IMG/VR virus record: IMGVR_UViG_3300001351_000010
Location: 1 to 48,406 of that record
Source of the DNA: a virus
Direction: 5' to 3' (one strand)
Length of the DNA stretch: 48,406 bases
The position numbers and the translations under genes are program-made. The notes below the pieces were generated by a model, which saw only the letters and a program-made list of their open reading frames with translations, did not search any database and was not told the origin of the DNA. Each line of letters starts with the position of its first letter. Position 1 is the first letter of the stretch. This document shows, one piece after another, positions 13,673 to 26,000 of this stretch.

Positions 13673-15324
13673 TGTCGTTTCTATCTAGCCTTCTAATAAA
13701 AACAATTACAAAAGTAATTAAAAACTTAACTAAGTTTGAAGTTGCTATTGATGCTCTTATAGATAGATTTAAGGCATCCTGCCCCCCAAAAGCAGAATTA
13801 CTAAATATAGTAAAACAAAAAAACCAAATACAGGGAGCTCTTGAAAATGTTGTTGGTGCTTTTAATACTGTAGAAGCTACAGCTGAAACTACCAATACTA
13901 TAGTTACTACGGTAAGTACAGCCGTTAAGGTAATAAAAGCCATCCCTATACCAACATCAGTCCCACCAGGTGTTGGTATTCCTATAAATGTTATTACACT
14001 TCTAGCAGATTCTTTAGATACTTTAGGTGATTTATTAAAAGGAGCTAAAGGTGCTCTTAAAGTAGTACCATCTGCCGGTAAAACTATACAAGAAGCTGCT
14101 CAAACTATAGTTACAAAATTACAAACTTTAGATGGTGTGTTAAATGTTTGCATTGAAGAATTAGCACAAAATGGGGGTGAAGATGGTGGGCCTATGACTC
14201 AACAAGAAGTAAATGATTTAATTAATGAAATAGGAAATGTAGCAGCTGAATCCGGAAATTTTGTAAACCCAAACCTAAATACTGCCAATGAAGATGATTT
14301 ATTATCACAACTAAGCCCTAATAGTGGTAATCCTCTTTTATATCAAAGACAACCTACAATTTTTATTCCATTAGACCCTGATGGTAACTACACAAAGGGT
14401 GAAATAGACCCAGGATCTGGCCAGCAAATAATTAAAGATGAAAGTGGTAGATTTGGATATAATGCTGGGTTTGATTGGAGATTAACTATAGAATATAATG
14501 ATGATAATGAATATTCATTCCCACAAAGAAGAGTAAAAGCAACAAACATAAATCCTTCTAATTTTAATATATTTAAAGGAATTAATGTTTATAATATAGG
14601 ACCACCAATTGGTACTATGGAAGAACGAGGAGCATATTCATATAGTACATCAGTTAAAGTATTAATAGATGAAGTTAAATTTAATGTTGATTCACTTAAT
14701 GTTAGATATTGGCAAAATAAATGGGTTCTTGATAATATGGAAGAAGCTGATGATGATGATAGAATAGATGGTGATGGAAATGTAAGTGGTGGGGGTACAG
14801 ATGGAAATACAACAGCACCTGGGGGTACAAACCCTCCACCACTACCCCCAGTTACTGTATTACTACCTAATGGTGTAACTATGTCTGATTTAGATATTAC
14901 TTTACCTATTGTACAAAATGGGTCTGGTACTTATTATAAACAAATATTTGTTGAAACCACACAACCTAATAAATCTGTTTATTTAAAAATAGACACAGGA
15001 GGTAATGAAGTTCAAAATCAATACGTTCAAGGAGACTATGGCCAGCCTGAATATGGTAGTTATTTACAAGGTGAAGTTAAGGTAAGAATTGATTCAAATT
15101 TTAATAACGCCGGTAGTGGTGAAGATGGAAATGTAGTAACAGTGAAAACCGTAGATCGAGAAGCTATAGAAGTTAAAATTCAATATGCTGAACCCGGGCA
15201 ATATTTACTTAAATACACAGTTGTATTTAAAGATTATGATCCACCTGGGTTTACAAAAGAAATCCAATCTAATCAGGGGGGAATAATTTCTCTATCAACT
15301 GGAAGTTTCTTTGAAGGAGATTAA
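13672..15324 (+). CDS. putative virion structural protein
   Basis: A 550-residue protein. The first 170 residues are helical and Ala/Val/Thr-rich, with KVIKAIPIPTSVPPGVGIPI in the middle. The centre has an Asp/Gly-rich linker around residues 360-390 (DDDDRIDGDGNVSGGG, then Pro-rich). The C-terminal part is beta-rich. It starts in TAATG overlap with the spike gene and is followed by gp25, so it is probably a baseplate or tail component. No family recognised. Confidence 0.6.
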   Translation: MSFLSSLLIKTITKVIKNLTKFEVAIDALIDRFKASCPPKAELLNIVKQKNQIQGALENVVGAFNTVEATAETTNTIVTTVSTAVKVIKAIPIPTSVPPGVGIPINVITLLADSLDTLGDLLKGAKGALKVVPSAGKTIQEAAQTIVTKLQTLDGVLNVCIEELAQNGGEDGGPMTQQEVNDLINEIGNVAAESGNFVNPNLNTANEDDLLSQLSPNSGNPLLYQRQPTIFIPLDPDGNYTKGEIDPGSGQQIIKDESGRFGYNAGFDWRLTIEYNDDNEYSFPQRRVKATNINPSNFNIFKGINVYNIGPPIGTMEERGAYSYSTSVKVLIDEVKFNVDSLNVRYWQNKWVLDNMEEADDDDRIDGDGNVSGGGTDGNTTAPGGTNPPPLPPVTVLLPNGVTMSDLDITLPIVQNGSGTYYKQIFVETTQPNKSVYLKIDTGGNEVQNQYVQGDYGQPEYGSYLQGEVKVRIDSNFNNAGSGEDGNVVTVKTVDREAIEVKIQYAEPGQYLLKYTVVFKDYDPPGFTKEIQSNQGGIISLSTGSFFEGD

Positions 15325-15341
15325 AAAATTTAATAATTTAA

Positions 15342-15350
15342 TATTTATAA
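15342..15350 (+). promoter_or_regulatory. class B (late-type) promoter motif
   Basis: TATTTATAA only 6 nt before the ATG at 15357. If this is a -10-type element, the message would be essentially leaderless. Confidence 0.4.
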
Positions 15351-15356
15351 TAAAAA

Positions 15357-15701
15357 ATGAAGTCATCACAATTAAAAACTCTAATTAAAGAATCAGTAAA
15401 AGAAGCAATTCAAGAAGAATTGAAGGAAATTTTACTGGAAGCTGTTAAGACTCCAAAAGTTACAACTATAGCATCAGTACCTCATCAAACTGTTGTAGAG
15501 CAACAAACTCCACAACAACCTGTTATGAGTGCGGAAGAAAAAAGATCAGCATATTCAAATATATTAGGTGATATGAGCGGACAATTTACATCAGCTCAAG
15601 TACAACCTAAATTTAACCCACAAGGCGGAGATGCAATTAATGGATCATTACCCCCAGGTGAAGTTGATATGGCACAAATATCAGGATTGTTAAAAAAATA
15701 A
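15357..15701 (+). CDS. putative virion protein with targeting-like N-terminus
   Basis: A 114-residue protein. Residues 1-30 are a strong amphipathic helix (KSSQLKTLIKESVKEAIQEE) ending ILLE-AV, which fits a T4-type prohead-protease site (L/I-x-E before A/G). The rest is Gln/Pro-rich and probably disordered. It sits between structural genes in the tail operon. The N-terminus resembles those of genes in the 33-46 kb cluster, such as the one at 39289. Confidence 0.55.
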   Translation: MKSSQLKTLIKESVKEAIQEELKEILLEAVKTPKVTTIASVPHQTVVEQQTPQQPVMSAEEKRSAYSNILGDMSGQFTSAQVQPKFNPQGGDAINGSLPPGEVDMAQISGLLKK

Positions 15702-15705
15702 ATAA

Positions 15706-16113
15706 ATGGCAAGAATTTTACAAAACAGATTTCCAATTGACTCAGTAGGCCGTAAAGCTGTTGGGTTTGGATTTCCCTTAAATGGGCCTGCTGTTTTTGT
15801 ACCTACATTTACAACTAGAGAGCAAACAAAATCCAATTTAATCAATTATTTATTAACCAATAGAGGAGAAAGAGTATTTAATCCTATGTTTGGGGCAGAT
15901 TTAAGAAATTTATTATTTGAAAATGTTTTAGATCGAACAACCGACGAATTACAAGAACGAATACAAAATGATATTAAAAATTATTTCCCACAAGTAGATA
16001 TAAAAGAAATTCTATTTGATAATCAACCTGATAGAAATACTATAAGTTTTACATTAACATATACTGTAGCAAACTTTGGGATAACTGATGACATAACTAT
16101 ATTACTACAATAA
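15706..16113 (+). CDS. 25: baseplate wedge subunit, gp25-like
   Basis: A 135-residue protein of the GPW/gp25 family: REQTKSNLINYLLTNRGERVFNPMFG followed by LRNLLFENV, then the conserved C-terminal strands. It matches the family in length. gp25 is a core wedge component of contractile baseplates and works with gp6 and gp53 in T4. Its TAATG overlap with the gp6 gene reproduces the order seen in many contractile systems. Confidence 0.92.
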   Translation: MARILQNRFPIDSVGRKAVGFGFPLNGPAVFVPTFTTREQTKSNLINYLLTNRGERVFNPMFGADLRNLLFENVLDRTTDELQERIQNDIKNYFPQVDIKEILFDNQPDRNTISFTLTYTVANFGITDDITILLQ

Positions 16114-17975
16114 TGGCAGATTTAAAACGAGACATAAGATATATTAATAAAGATTTCAACCAATTTAGAAATTCTTTAATACAATATTCAAAAACATATT
16201 TCCCTAATACCTATAATGATTTTACAGATACCTCTACAGGTATGTTGTTTATGGAAATGGCATCTTATGTAGGTGATGTGTTATCTTTTTATTTAGATAA
16301 CCAAATACAAGAAACATTTATTCAAAAAGCAAGACAGCAGGAAAATTTATACCAAATGGCTTACTTATTAGGATATACTCCTAAAGTAACAACAGCAGCT
16401 AGTGTAAATCTTGACTTTTACCAACAAGTACCAGCTATATTAGAAAGTGGTGAATATGTTCCAGATTACAACTATGCCATGATTATTCCAGAAAATACTC
16501 AAATTACTTCTAATTTAGACAGTAATATAAAGTTTTTAATTGAAGATGTAATTGACTTCTCAGCATCAGGATCATTAAATCCTACAACTACATCAGTATA
16601 TCAAATTTCAGGTAATAACCCAACATATTTCTTATTAAAGAAAACAAGAAAAGCAATATCTGCAACTATTAATACAACATCATTTACATTTAATGCCTCA
16701 AAAAGATTTGATGAAAGAAATATTAAAGATACTAATATTATAGGCATATTAGACTGCGTAGATACAGATGGCAATACCTGGTATGAAGTGCCCAATATGG
16801 CGCAAGAAAACGTATATGATACGATTAGAAACACAAATACAAATGACCCACAATTCAATATAGAAGAAGATGCTCCATATTTACTTAGATTAAAACAAGT
16901 GCAAAGAAGATTTGTATCACGTTTTATAGACTCAGGGTCATTACAAATTCAATTTGGAGCGGGGGCAACAACAAATAATGATGAGCAAATAGTTCCAAAC
17001 CCAGATAATGTAGGTTTAGGATTGTCATTTGAAAGAGATCAATTAACAACTGCTTTTTCACCTTTAAATTTTATATTTACAAATACTTATGGTATTGCTC
17101 CATATAATACAACTTTAAATTTTAGATATCTAACAGGAGGGGGAATTGGATCTAATGTTGAAGCTGGTACTTTAACTGTATTAGATGATACTAATTTTAC
17201 ATTTGTAAACCCCAACCTACCAGATACAGCATTAGCAAATCAAATATTTAAATCAGTTTCTTCAAATAATGAATTAGCAGCTGATGGGGGTCAAGATGGT
17301 GATACTGTTGAAGAATTAAGATTAAATGCTGTTGGTAACTTCCAAAATCAATTACGTACTGTAACAAAAGAAGATTATTTAATAAGAGCTTTATCTATGC
17401 CTTCTAATTTGGGTACTATAGCAAAAGCATATGCAGCCCCAGTAAAAATAAATGAATTTCAACCTGGTGAATTACCTACAATGTTAGATTTATTTGTTTT
17501 AACATATGATGCTAATGGTAATTTAAGAACAGCTTCACCTTTAATGAAACAAAATTTACAAACTTACTTAGCAGAGTATAGAATGATTAATGATTCTGTT
17601 AAAATTAAAGATGCTTTTATTATTAATATAGAAGTAATATTTGATATTATAGTATTACCTAATTTTAATAATAATGAAACTATTACTAAATGTATAACAT
17701 CATTAACTAATTTCTTTGCAGTAGATAATTGGCAGATTAATCAACCTATTTTACTTAATAATTTATATATTCTTTTAGATAAAGTAGAAGGAGTCCAAAC
17801 TGTAAAAAATATAACAGTAAATAATTTATCAGGAGTATCTTTGGGGTATAGTGATTATGCATATGACATCCCAGGAGCAACTGTAAATGATGTTGTGTAT
17901 CCTTCAATAGACCCAATGATATTTGAAATTAAATATCCTAATACTGACATTAAAGGTAGAGTAGTACCACTATAA
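16113..17975 (+). CDS. 6: baseplate wedge subunit, gp6/J-like
   Basis: A 620-residue protein. The N-terminus (YSKTYFPNTYNDFTDTSTGML, then FMEMASYVGDVLSFYLDNQ) is characteristic of T4 gp6/baseplate J proteins. Late motifs are RTVTKEDYLIRALSMP near residue 415 and a C-terminal beta-rich domain with IEVIFDIIVLPNFNN. gp6 dimers form the ring that links baseplate wedges and is rearranged on contraction. Its position directly after gp25 supports the call. Confidence 0.93.
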   Translation: MADLKRDIRYINKDFNQFRNSLIQYSKTYFPNTYNDFTDTSTGMLFMEMASYVGDVLSFYLDNQIQETFIQKARQQENLYQMAYLLGYTPKVTTAASVNLDFYQQVPAILESGEYVPDYNYAMIIPENTQITSNLDSNIKFLIEDVIDFSASGSLNPTTTSVYQISGNNPTYFLLKKTRKAISATINTTSFTFNASKRFDERNIKDTNIIGILDCVDTDGNTWYEVPNMAQENVYDTIRNTNTNDPQFNIEEDAPYLLRLKQVQRRFVSRFIDSGSLQIQFGAGATTNNDEQIVPNPDNVGLGLSFERDQLTTAFSPLNFIFTNTYGIAPYNTTLNFRYLTGGGIGSNVEAGTLTVLDDTNFTFVNPNLPDTALANQIFKSVSSNNELAADGGQDGDTVEELRLNAVGNFQNQLRTVTKEDYLIRALSMPSNLGTIAKAYAAPVKINEFQPGELPTMLDLFVLTYDANGNLRTASPLMKQNLQTYLAEYRMINDSVKIKDAFIINIEVIFDIIVLPNFNNNETITKCITSLTNFFAVDNWQINQPILLNNLYILLDKVEGVQTVKNITVNNLSGVSLGYSDYAYDIPGATVNDVVYPSIDPMIFEIKYPNTDIKGRVVPL

Positions 17976-17986
17976 AATAAAAAAAA

Positions 17987-18574
17987 ATGGCAATCGGAAC
18001 AAATAATTTAGATAGAGCAATAGAAGAAAGAATTAGGAAAGGTCCAAAACAATCCTTAAGAGATAGTTTTAATAAAACTAATTTAGACACCCAAAACCCA
18101 GAACCTGAAGGAGGTCCAATTAATGATCCTGTTATTGTTGTAGATGGTATGACAGCTGGGAGTGGATTTGAACAAGTTTATTCAGCACAAAATCCATATT
18201 TACAAGATTCTAGAACAAATCAAAATTCTATTTTGTATGAAAATGGTATAACACCTGAAGATAGCACATCCCCCGCTCTTAAAATTACTGCTTTAGATAT
18301 AGAATCAAGTGAAGCTGGAGTAAGACAAGGAGGATCAGGAGGTCCTAATAGAATAGCACCCAATAAACTTAATACCGTTGGTCAAGATGGTACATATCAA
18401 TTAAAACAATATCCATCTACTAAAAATAATTTTACTCCTAACCCAACAAGTGGTACTCCTTTAAAGAATAAAGAAGGCGAAAATGTTCCAAATCAGGAAG
18501 TACAAGCATATACTCCACAAAATACTTATATGGATTATATGGTGGAACAAAAATCAAAAAACGATAATATATAA
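17987..18574 (+). CDS. hypothetical structural protein, low complexity
   Basis: A 195-residue protein rich in Asn, Gln, Pro, Gly and Ser, with little predicted core, so probably extended or disordered. It lies between gp6 and the next baseplate gene, with 11- and 3-nt gaps, in the same operon. No family recognised. Confidence 0.6.
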   Translation: MAIGTNNLDRAIEERIRKGPKQSLRDSFNKTNLDTQNPEPEGGPINDPVIVVDGMTAGSGFEQVYSAQNPYLQDSRTNQNSILYENGITPEDSTSPALKITALDIESSEAGVRQGGSGGPNRIAPNKLNTVGQDGTYQLKQYPSTKNNFTPNPTSGTPLKNKEGENVPNQEVQAYTPQNTYMDYMVEQKSKNDNI

Positions 18575-18577
18575 GAT

Positions 18578-19720
18578 ATGGCTATTTATAAAATTTTTCC
18601 TGAAAAAGATGCAACTTTATACACTGAATTCCCAAATAAAAATACAGGATTAGATCAGATTATTGAGGCATCAACTTATCAAGCAAATGCTACAGCACAG
18701 GTTAGTAGATATTTAATTAAATTTCCTACAAGTCAAATTGCTGAGATGTATAATGATAAAATCATAAATGGAGAATATAAAGCATATTTAAGAAACTTTA
18801 ATGCTGTAGTAACAGGGTTAAATTTAGATCAAAAATTAGAATTTTATCCTGTTAGTGGAAATTGGGGTATGGGAACAGGAAGATATAATGATTCCCCAAT
18901 AGTAACTAATGGTACTAGTTGGAACTGGTTAGATTATTCAGGATCTGTAGAGTGGCCCTCATCAGGGTTTTCTCCTTATGTAACAGCTTCATATAACTCA
19001 TCTTTAGAAGGTGGAGGAAATTGGTATACAGGTTCTAATTTAACTTTAGACCCCGTAACACAATCCCAAGCTTTTACTTATGCTGATACAAAAGATATTC
19101 TTGTTGATGTATCAAAAACAGTTGAAACTTGGTACAGTTACTCATTAAATAATGTTAATGGGTTTGCTAATGAAGGATTTTTAGTAAAACAACCTTCAGG
19201 AAGTGAATTTATTAATACTAAAGCGAACAACACAATTTTTAGATTTTTTTCAATTGATACTAATACAATCTATCCCCCACAATTAGAATTTAGATTTAAT
19301 GATTATATTTTTAATACTGGATCTTCTAAAAATACTATATTACCCCAAGTAGAAAGTTTTGTTTCTATTTATAACAATCTCGGTACATACTATTCAGAAA
19401 GTATTCCTAGATTAAGATTTGCGGCTATGCCCAAGTATCCAGATAGAGCATTTTTAACAGCCTCTCTCTATACAACTAATTATTTTCTTCCAGAAAGTCA
19501 ATCATTATATGCTATTAAAGATACAGAAACTAATGAATTTGTAATTGATTTTGATCCTGAATACACAAGGATTAGTGCTGATGATACTTCAAGTTACTTT
19601 GATTTATATTGTAATGGTTTAGAACCTGAAAGATATTATACAATTTTAGTTAAAACATCAATAAGTGGTGAAGTAAAAGTTTTCGATGAAAATATTATGT
19701 TTAAGGTAGCAAAAGGATGA
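18578..19720 (+). CDS. putative baseplate/fibre protein, DNRLRE-like N-terminus
   Basis: A 380-residue beta-rich protein. The start (IFPEKDATLYTEFPNKNTG, then SRYLIKFP) resembles the beginning of DNRLRE-type carbohydrate-binding or adhesin modules. Many aromatic and Ser/Thr/Asn residues suggest an exposed virion protein. It lies after gp6 and overlaps the next gene by 4 nt (ATGA). A wedge or fibre-attachment role is inferred from position only. Confidence 0.6.
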   Translation: MAIYKIFPEKDATLYTEFPNKNTGLDQIIEASTYQANATAQVSRYLIKFPTSQIAEMYNDKIINGEYKAYLRNFNAVVTGLNLDQKLEFYPVSGNWGMGTGRYNDSPIVTNGTSWNWLDYSGSVEWPSSGFSPYVTASYNSSLEGGGNWYTGSNLTLDPVTQSQAFTYADTKDILVDVSKTVETWYSYSLNNVNGFANEGFLVKQPSGSEFINTKANNTIFRFFSIDTNTIYPPQLEFRFNDYIFNTGSSKNTILPQVESFVSIYNNLGTYYSESIPRLRFAAMPKYPDRAFLTASLYTTNYFLPESQSLYAIKDTETNEFVIDFDPEYTRISADDTSSYFDLYCNGLEPERYYTILVKTSISGEVKVFDENIMFKVAKG

Positions 19721-20082
19721 CAAATAAAAAAAATATAAAATTAATACGACAAGTATTTGATAAGGAAGCTTTTAATAATACTATAGATACAAATTTTACA
19801 CAATTAACATCTGTAGATGATCCATCATTTTTTGATGTTAATTTGGCTACTCAAGAGGATTTTTGGATATTGTATGGTAAGTTTTTTTATGAAATACCTA
19901 AAGATGGTGAGGTTAACTCACATGAATATTTAGTACAAACTAGTGGAGATTTTATTGATTATGCTCCACAAAGGGAAGAAATAGAATCATTATTAGCAGA
20001 AATAGCAGAATTAAGAACAGAAAATTTAGAAGTAAGACAAGAGATTGCTCAAATAATCCAAGATTTTGCGGATAATCAATAA
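19717..20082 (+). CDS. small structural protein with C-terminal coiled coil
   Basis: A 121-residue acidic protein. The N-terminal part contains DPSFFDVNLATQEDFWILYG. Residues 88-118 form a clear coiled coil (EIESLLAEIAELRTENLEVR). It overlaps the upstream gene by 4 nt and precedes the giant structural gene by 11 nt. It may trimerise or dock the giant protein, inferred from position only. Confidence 0.6.
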   Translation: MTNKKNIKLIRQVFDKEAFNNTIDTNFTQLTSVDDPSFFDVNLATQEDFWILYGKFFYEIPKDGEVNSHEYLVQTSGDFIDYAPQREEIESLLAEIAELRTENLEVRQEIAQIIQDFADNQ

Positions 20083-20093
20083 TATAATAGTTA

Positions 20094-23000
20094 ATGGAAT
20101 ATAAATTTGATGAATTAAAAGAAATGTCTAAAGCATTAGGTACAGATTATAAAAGCAATCTCGAAAGAGATGCTGTTGTAACTCCTATAACTAATGATAG
20201 GGAAAATAATATTAATATTAGCTCTTCCTGCATTCAAATACCAGCATCTACAGTTGTTAGTATGGGGTATGATTTTGCTGAATCTGAAATTATCCCAAGT
20301 GAAGACATATCAGGTTCATTTTTTCAAAGTGGGAGTATAATTGAATTTTATACTTATAGTACTACAAAAACCTTATTATCTCAAGATTATAACTTTACTG
20401 ATTATACAATTGAAGAGAATACAGCAATTGCTGATACTTCAGATGCAACTTCTTATACAAACAGTCAAGGTGTTGCTGTAGTTAATACAGGATCTGCTTC
20501 TATCCCAACAAATAATATTACATTACAACCTACATTAGATTTATACGATAGAGGATTTGATAATGGTGAGTTATTTGCTGTGTATAATTTTATTAATTAT
20601 GAATTAGCCTCATCAACAACTCAAACATTTTATATATCTGAAATATCAGGAGATAGAACAGAAATAAGAATAAAATCTAATGCAATATCTGCTGTAGATA
20701 TTAAAAATGGTTTTGCTTCATTAAAAGATAAATTAAACTCAACTGAATATTTTGATGAATTTTATTTAAGTTTTTATCAAAATAATTATGTAGTTGCTGT
20801 TAATATTGCATTAGAATCTACTCCTGAAAAGGCATTAGATCCTTCTATATTAATTAAATTATATGAACCATTACCTGCTAATTATAATGTTGAACAGAGA
20901 TTATATGTTGCAACTAAAGTAGGAGAAACAGTAGCCTATAAAGTAGAATTTATTCAAGATTTTTCAAATTTTATAGATAATGCAAATTACATTAAAGGTC
21001 CTAATGTTAATATTCCCCTTCAAGATTTAGTTAATAATTCAACAACTTTAAAATCTTATGAAGATTTAACAAAAACCGAATCATCATCATCATTAGATAG
21101 TGTTTTAAATTATTTAAACCAAACTGGGGTAACAATCACTCCTAACTACTCATACAACACGTTTGATGAATATATTAATTTTTCTTCAGCAAAACAGAGA
21201 ATTAATAATTTTTATGAAAAAGTATCTCAAATACAATCATACCAATCTGACATTGATACTATCACAACAATAACAGGATCAAATCCTAATGTAATAGAAA
21301 TATCTCAGAGTTTATCAAGTCTACAAACTAATATTACAAATTTAGTTTCAAATTTTGATGGGTATGAAAGTTATCTTTATTATAATTCATCATCTTTTGC
21401 ATATCCAAAAACTGGATCATCATATCCTTATTCCCTGTTACCAACAGGAAGTACAGAGGTATTAACATGGATGGGTAGTGATGTTGAAAATTCCCAATAC
21501 TATGGAGGTTATGTATTATCAGCATCTTTATATGATGAAGATAATCAAAACTGGTTGTATTATACTATACCAACTTTTATAACAGAAAATTCAGACAATA
21601 ATGAATATGTAGAATTTTCTAATATGGTGGGTCAATCTTTTGATGAAGTATGGTTATATACTAAAGCATTAAGTGAAAGATATAACACTACTAATGACCC
21701 AGAATCTGGATTGCCTTTAGATTTAGCTGCTGATGCTATAAAAGGTTTAGGATTTGAAACTTTTGGAAATAATTATGACAACCAAGATAATTTTATAGGG
21801 TTAACAGGTGAAGATAATGGGATTTATGTTCCACCAACAGGAAGTGAATTAATTACAGATTATGTAGCTGTAAATAATGGTAAAATAATAAATTACTGGA
21901 ATTTAGGGTATTCATGGCTTAATTATGTAGAACAACTAATAGAACCAGGATTCCCATATGCTATTGATAAAGTAAGTAAAGAAATATATAAACGTCTTTA
22001 CCACAATATGGCTTATCTTACTAAGAAAAAAGGTACAATTAGTGGTTTAAGACAATTAATTAATATTTGGGGTATTCCAAATACAATACTTCGAATTAAT
22101 GAATTTGGGGGTAAAAATAAGGACAACTCAGATGATTATGATTTATGGTATAAACGTTATAGTTACGCGTATACACCAGTTGCCAACCAATATATGGCAA
22201 GTTCGTCGGTTAAAGTACCTTGGATGCCATTACAACGTAATAAGATAGATAGTAATGAGTATATAGTACCTGATGGTCTTGCTTTTAGATTTAAAACTAC
22301 AGGACACCCATCATCAAGTTATGGAGGTAAATTTTATAGCCAATCTTTAGCCGTTAAAAAATCAAATGGAACTAATGATCAACAAATGGATTGGGGTATT
22401 GGTTTATTTTATGAAGACCAACCATCAGGATCATATTCTGGGTCTAGTTTTAGTGATTATTACAACTATGGTAAATTAAGATTTTATATGTCTGCCTCTC
22501 AACCCGATGGGGGAGTACAAATATCAGATGATATTGAATTACCATTTTTTGATGGAGGGTGGTGGAGTGTTTTACTACAAAGAGACCAACACGTAAGTGC
22601 TAGTACTAATGACACACCAACAACATATACTTTATTTGTAGCTAATAAGCAAGTAGATGGTTGGGATGGAAATTCATTAGGATGGTCAGGATCAGTAAGT
22701 ATGTCTTCAGCAAATATAGCTTTCAACTCAGGATATGGAGGAGGAACTTATGATAGTGTAGAATATGATTTACCAGAAGCTGTACATCCTACAATAAATG
22801 AATCTTGGAATAGTTTTGGAGTTACAGAATATGATGGTGTTTATGTTGGGGGGTATGTTTCAGGTTCAGATGTAATGACTGAAGTCTTAAATGAAGGAGC
22901 CAAAATATTTTCAGGATCTTTTCAAGAATTTAGATATTATTCTAACAATATTTCAAAAGAAGTATTTAATGATTTTGTAATGAATCCTGAATCCGTTGAA

Positions 23001-26000
23001 GGTAATAATGTTACAGGATCAGAATCATCATTTGATATTATTAACTTTAGAGCACCTTTAGGAAATGAATTAGAATATAAATTTACGGCATCCGTAAGTG
23101 AATCATTCTCAACTCTTATATCATCATCACACCCATCAATTACAGGATCAGCACCTATGGTGTTTACCCAATCTTTTATCAATCCTTCAAATTCTTCACT
23201 AACTTCAAGTTATGAATTTATTGGGTATGAAGCAGCATCTACCTACACTTATAGTAAACCTAACGTAGAAACATACTTTCTAGACCAACCAGCAATAGGA
23301 ATTAGAAATAGAATTTCAAATAAAATTCAAGTTGATGATGGTAGTGATTATGGTAATGTATTATCTAAATATAGAAGTATAGATCAAGACTATTTAATTA
23401 GCAAAAGTTATACTGAAGATATAACAAGTTTAGAAGTAGGATTTTCACCACAGGATGAAGTAAATGATGATATAATAGCAACTTATGGTTATGGTGTAAT
23501 ATCAGATGTATTAGCTGATCCTAGATTTGCTTATGAGGGTAAAGAAAACTATTACCCTAAATTAAGAAATATAGCAAATGAATATTTTAAAAAATATACA
23601 GAAGGTGATGTTTGGGATTATTTAAGATTAATTAAATATTTTGATAATTCATTATTTAAAGCAATTAAATCATACGTACCCGCTCGTACTAGTGTAACTA
23701 CAGGTGTTATAGTTAAACAACATATGTTGGAGCGTAATCGTCGTGTACCTATTACAGTTAATCCAAATACGATAATAGCATACACACCTGAAACAGGATC
23801 AATAGTAGGTGGTCAATCTACAGCTACAGGAATGAATAGTCCAATCTCATATAGAGATTTAGAACTTACAGGAAGTATTAAGATGGTTGATATTGGTGGA
23901 TCAACAGGAGGAGTTTTAAATCCTTACAATGTTGAAGTTACCCAATCTGGATTTTTCTCATATTTTTCGTCTAATACTCCTGGTAATTTACCAGACCAAT
24001 ATATTAATCTGATTCCTCAAGGTGGAAGTACAGCAACATATGGAGATATAGTATTATCTAGATTTGGAACTTCTTTAAAACAAGGTTTAAGATTAAAAAC
24101 CCCAATTAAAACAAGATTTCTTTTTAACCAAACTAATACTGTAGGTGAGTTAGGATTTGATGAAGGATTTGAATTTGCAGTATCATCATCTATAAGAGGA
24201 ATTATAGGTACTGATATAATAACTTCATCTTCATTGTCTCCTATTGGAGCTACAATTGCAAGTTCTTCATACTATGAAATGCTCCCAGGGGAAGATATTA
24301 CTTTCTGGTTTAAAGGTATGGATGTTAGTGATCCAAATAATCCTATACCTGCTTCTGTAACTATGGAAAACTTCCTTTGGTCGATGTATTCTGTAAACCA
24401 ACCAAACGCAAATGATTTTCAAGGTGCTGTTCTCCCATTTTCATCAAGTATATGGAATTCATTTACTACACAATCCTACATTATAGAAAATAAAACTATA
24501 TCTGGTAGTGTTTATGAATTACATAAATCACAAGATGAATTTTATAATGGAGAATTCAGTGGAAGTGAAATAACAGTAACAACTCAATCTTTACTAGTAA
24601 ATCCTTTTAGTGAGCCAAATACAATAAATACTACATATAACTTAATAGTTACTGCAAGTTTTGGTGCATATCAAAATAGTTCATGGAATACTACAGACCC
24701 ATTTCAAAACACATTCCCTTCAGGTACTTTTGATTTACAATCAACATCCTCATTTTATGACCCAACAAAAGAAGGACTTGGGTTAGAATCAGTTTATAAT
24801 TTATGGGCTGAGTGGGAAATAGATAATAGTTTTTCTACAAAAACGGGTTCTATATTTTATTATCAAGACCCAACTCAACCAGAAGATTGGTGGATTGTAG
24901 GGTTAATTTTACCCAGTCAAATGGACATCCCAGCAGGTTCTATTTCAAATAAATTTGGGAGTTATTTAGGTTGGTCTAGCCAAAATTTATCAAATGGTGA
25001 AGTTGTAGCTAGAAAAAATTCTAATGGTTCAGTCATAGAAGTACCCCAAGAATCAAATATAAATCCTATAAACCAAGTACCCCCAGAATACTCAGGCATT
25101 CCTGCTATCGAAGGTGGAGAGAATACACCAAACCAGTGGGGTCCTTATATAAAATTCCCAACTACATCGGGTTCAATGAATCAATTTTATGCCATAGGTT
25201 TAAATGTTGATTATGGTATTACAGACCCACAATATAATAATATGAAGTATGAGGAAATATTTTCTAATATGTTAGGAAATAATGATTCAGTACTTAAATA
25301 TTATAGCACGACAGGTATAATCAATACGGGTGACCCAGATGCCCCAACAATTACAACAACATCAGCAACATATGGAATAACTAAATATTGGTTTAAGGAT
25401 CCTTGGAATAATGGGGGTAGACCTATTAGACTTAATCAGCCAACATCTTTTGGACCATCCCCAGATATGTTTACGGAAACAGTCCGTGGCATAGAAGTTT
25501 ATCTTTCACCTGAAAGAATACAAAGAACTAAATTTGCCGACAATCAAAAAGATGGAACTCTTAATAATTATGGAATAGGATCAGCAAGTTTAGCATTGAT
25601 AGGATCCACATGGACAGGTTCATGGTATGATGGGTCAGGCTGGTTTCCAGAACAATTAACATTTAATAATGAAACTCAAGATCCAGATACAGGAGTAATT
25701 AATAATAATTTATCTACTTTTGCAAATGAACCATCATTTGAATTAAACCTTCCTAATTATATAGGTACACCAGCTCCTATAGATTCTTATGGAAAAGCAG
25801 GTAATGTCTTTATCCAATCTTTAAATGATTTAGAAGGTATTTCCTTTTTACAAGATTCAACAAGTCCGGGATGGACAGTATTTAATTATAACCCACAAAA
25901 TAGTAGATATTTAAGTGGTTCAGTTAACGGAAGTTTCCCACTTATACAATATAACCCATCAGGACCTCAAGATTCAGAGTATGTTAATTTTAACCCTCAA

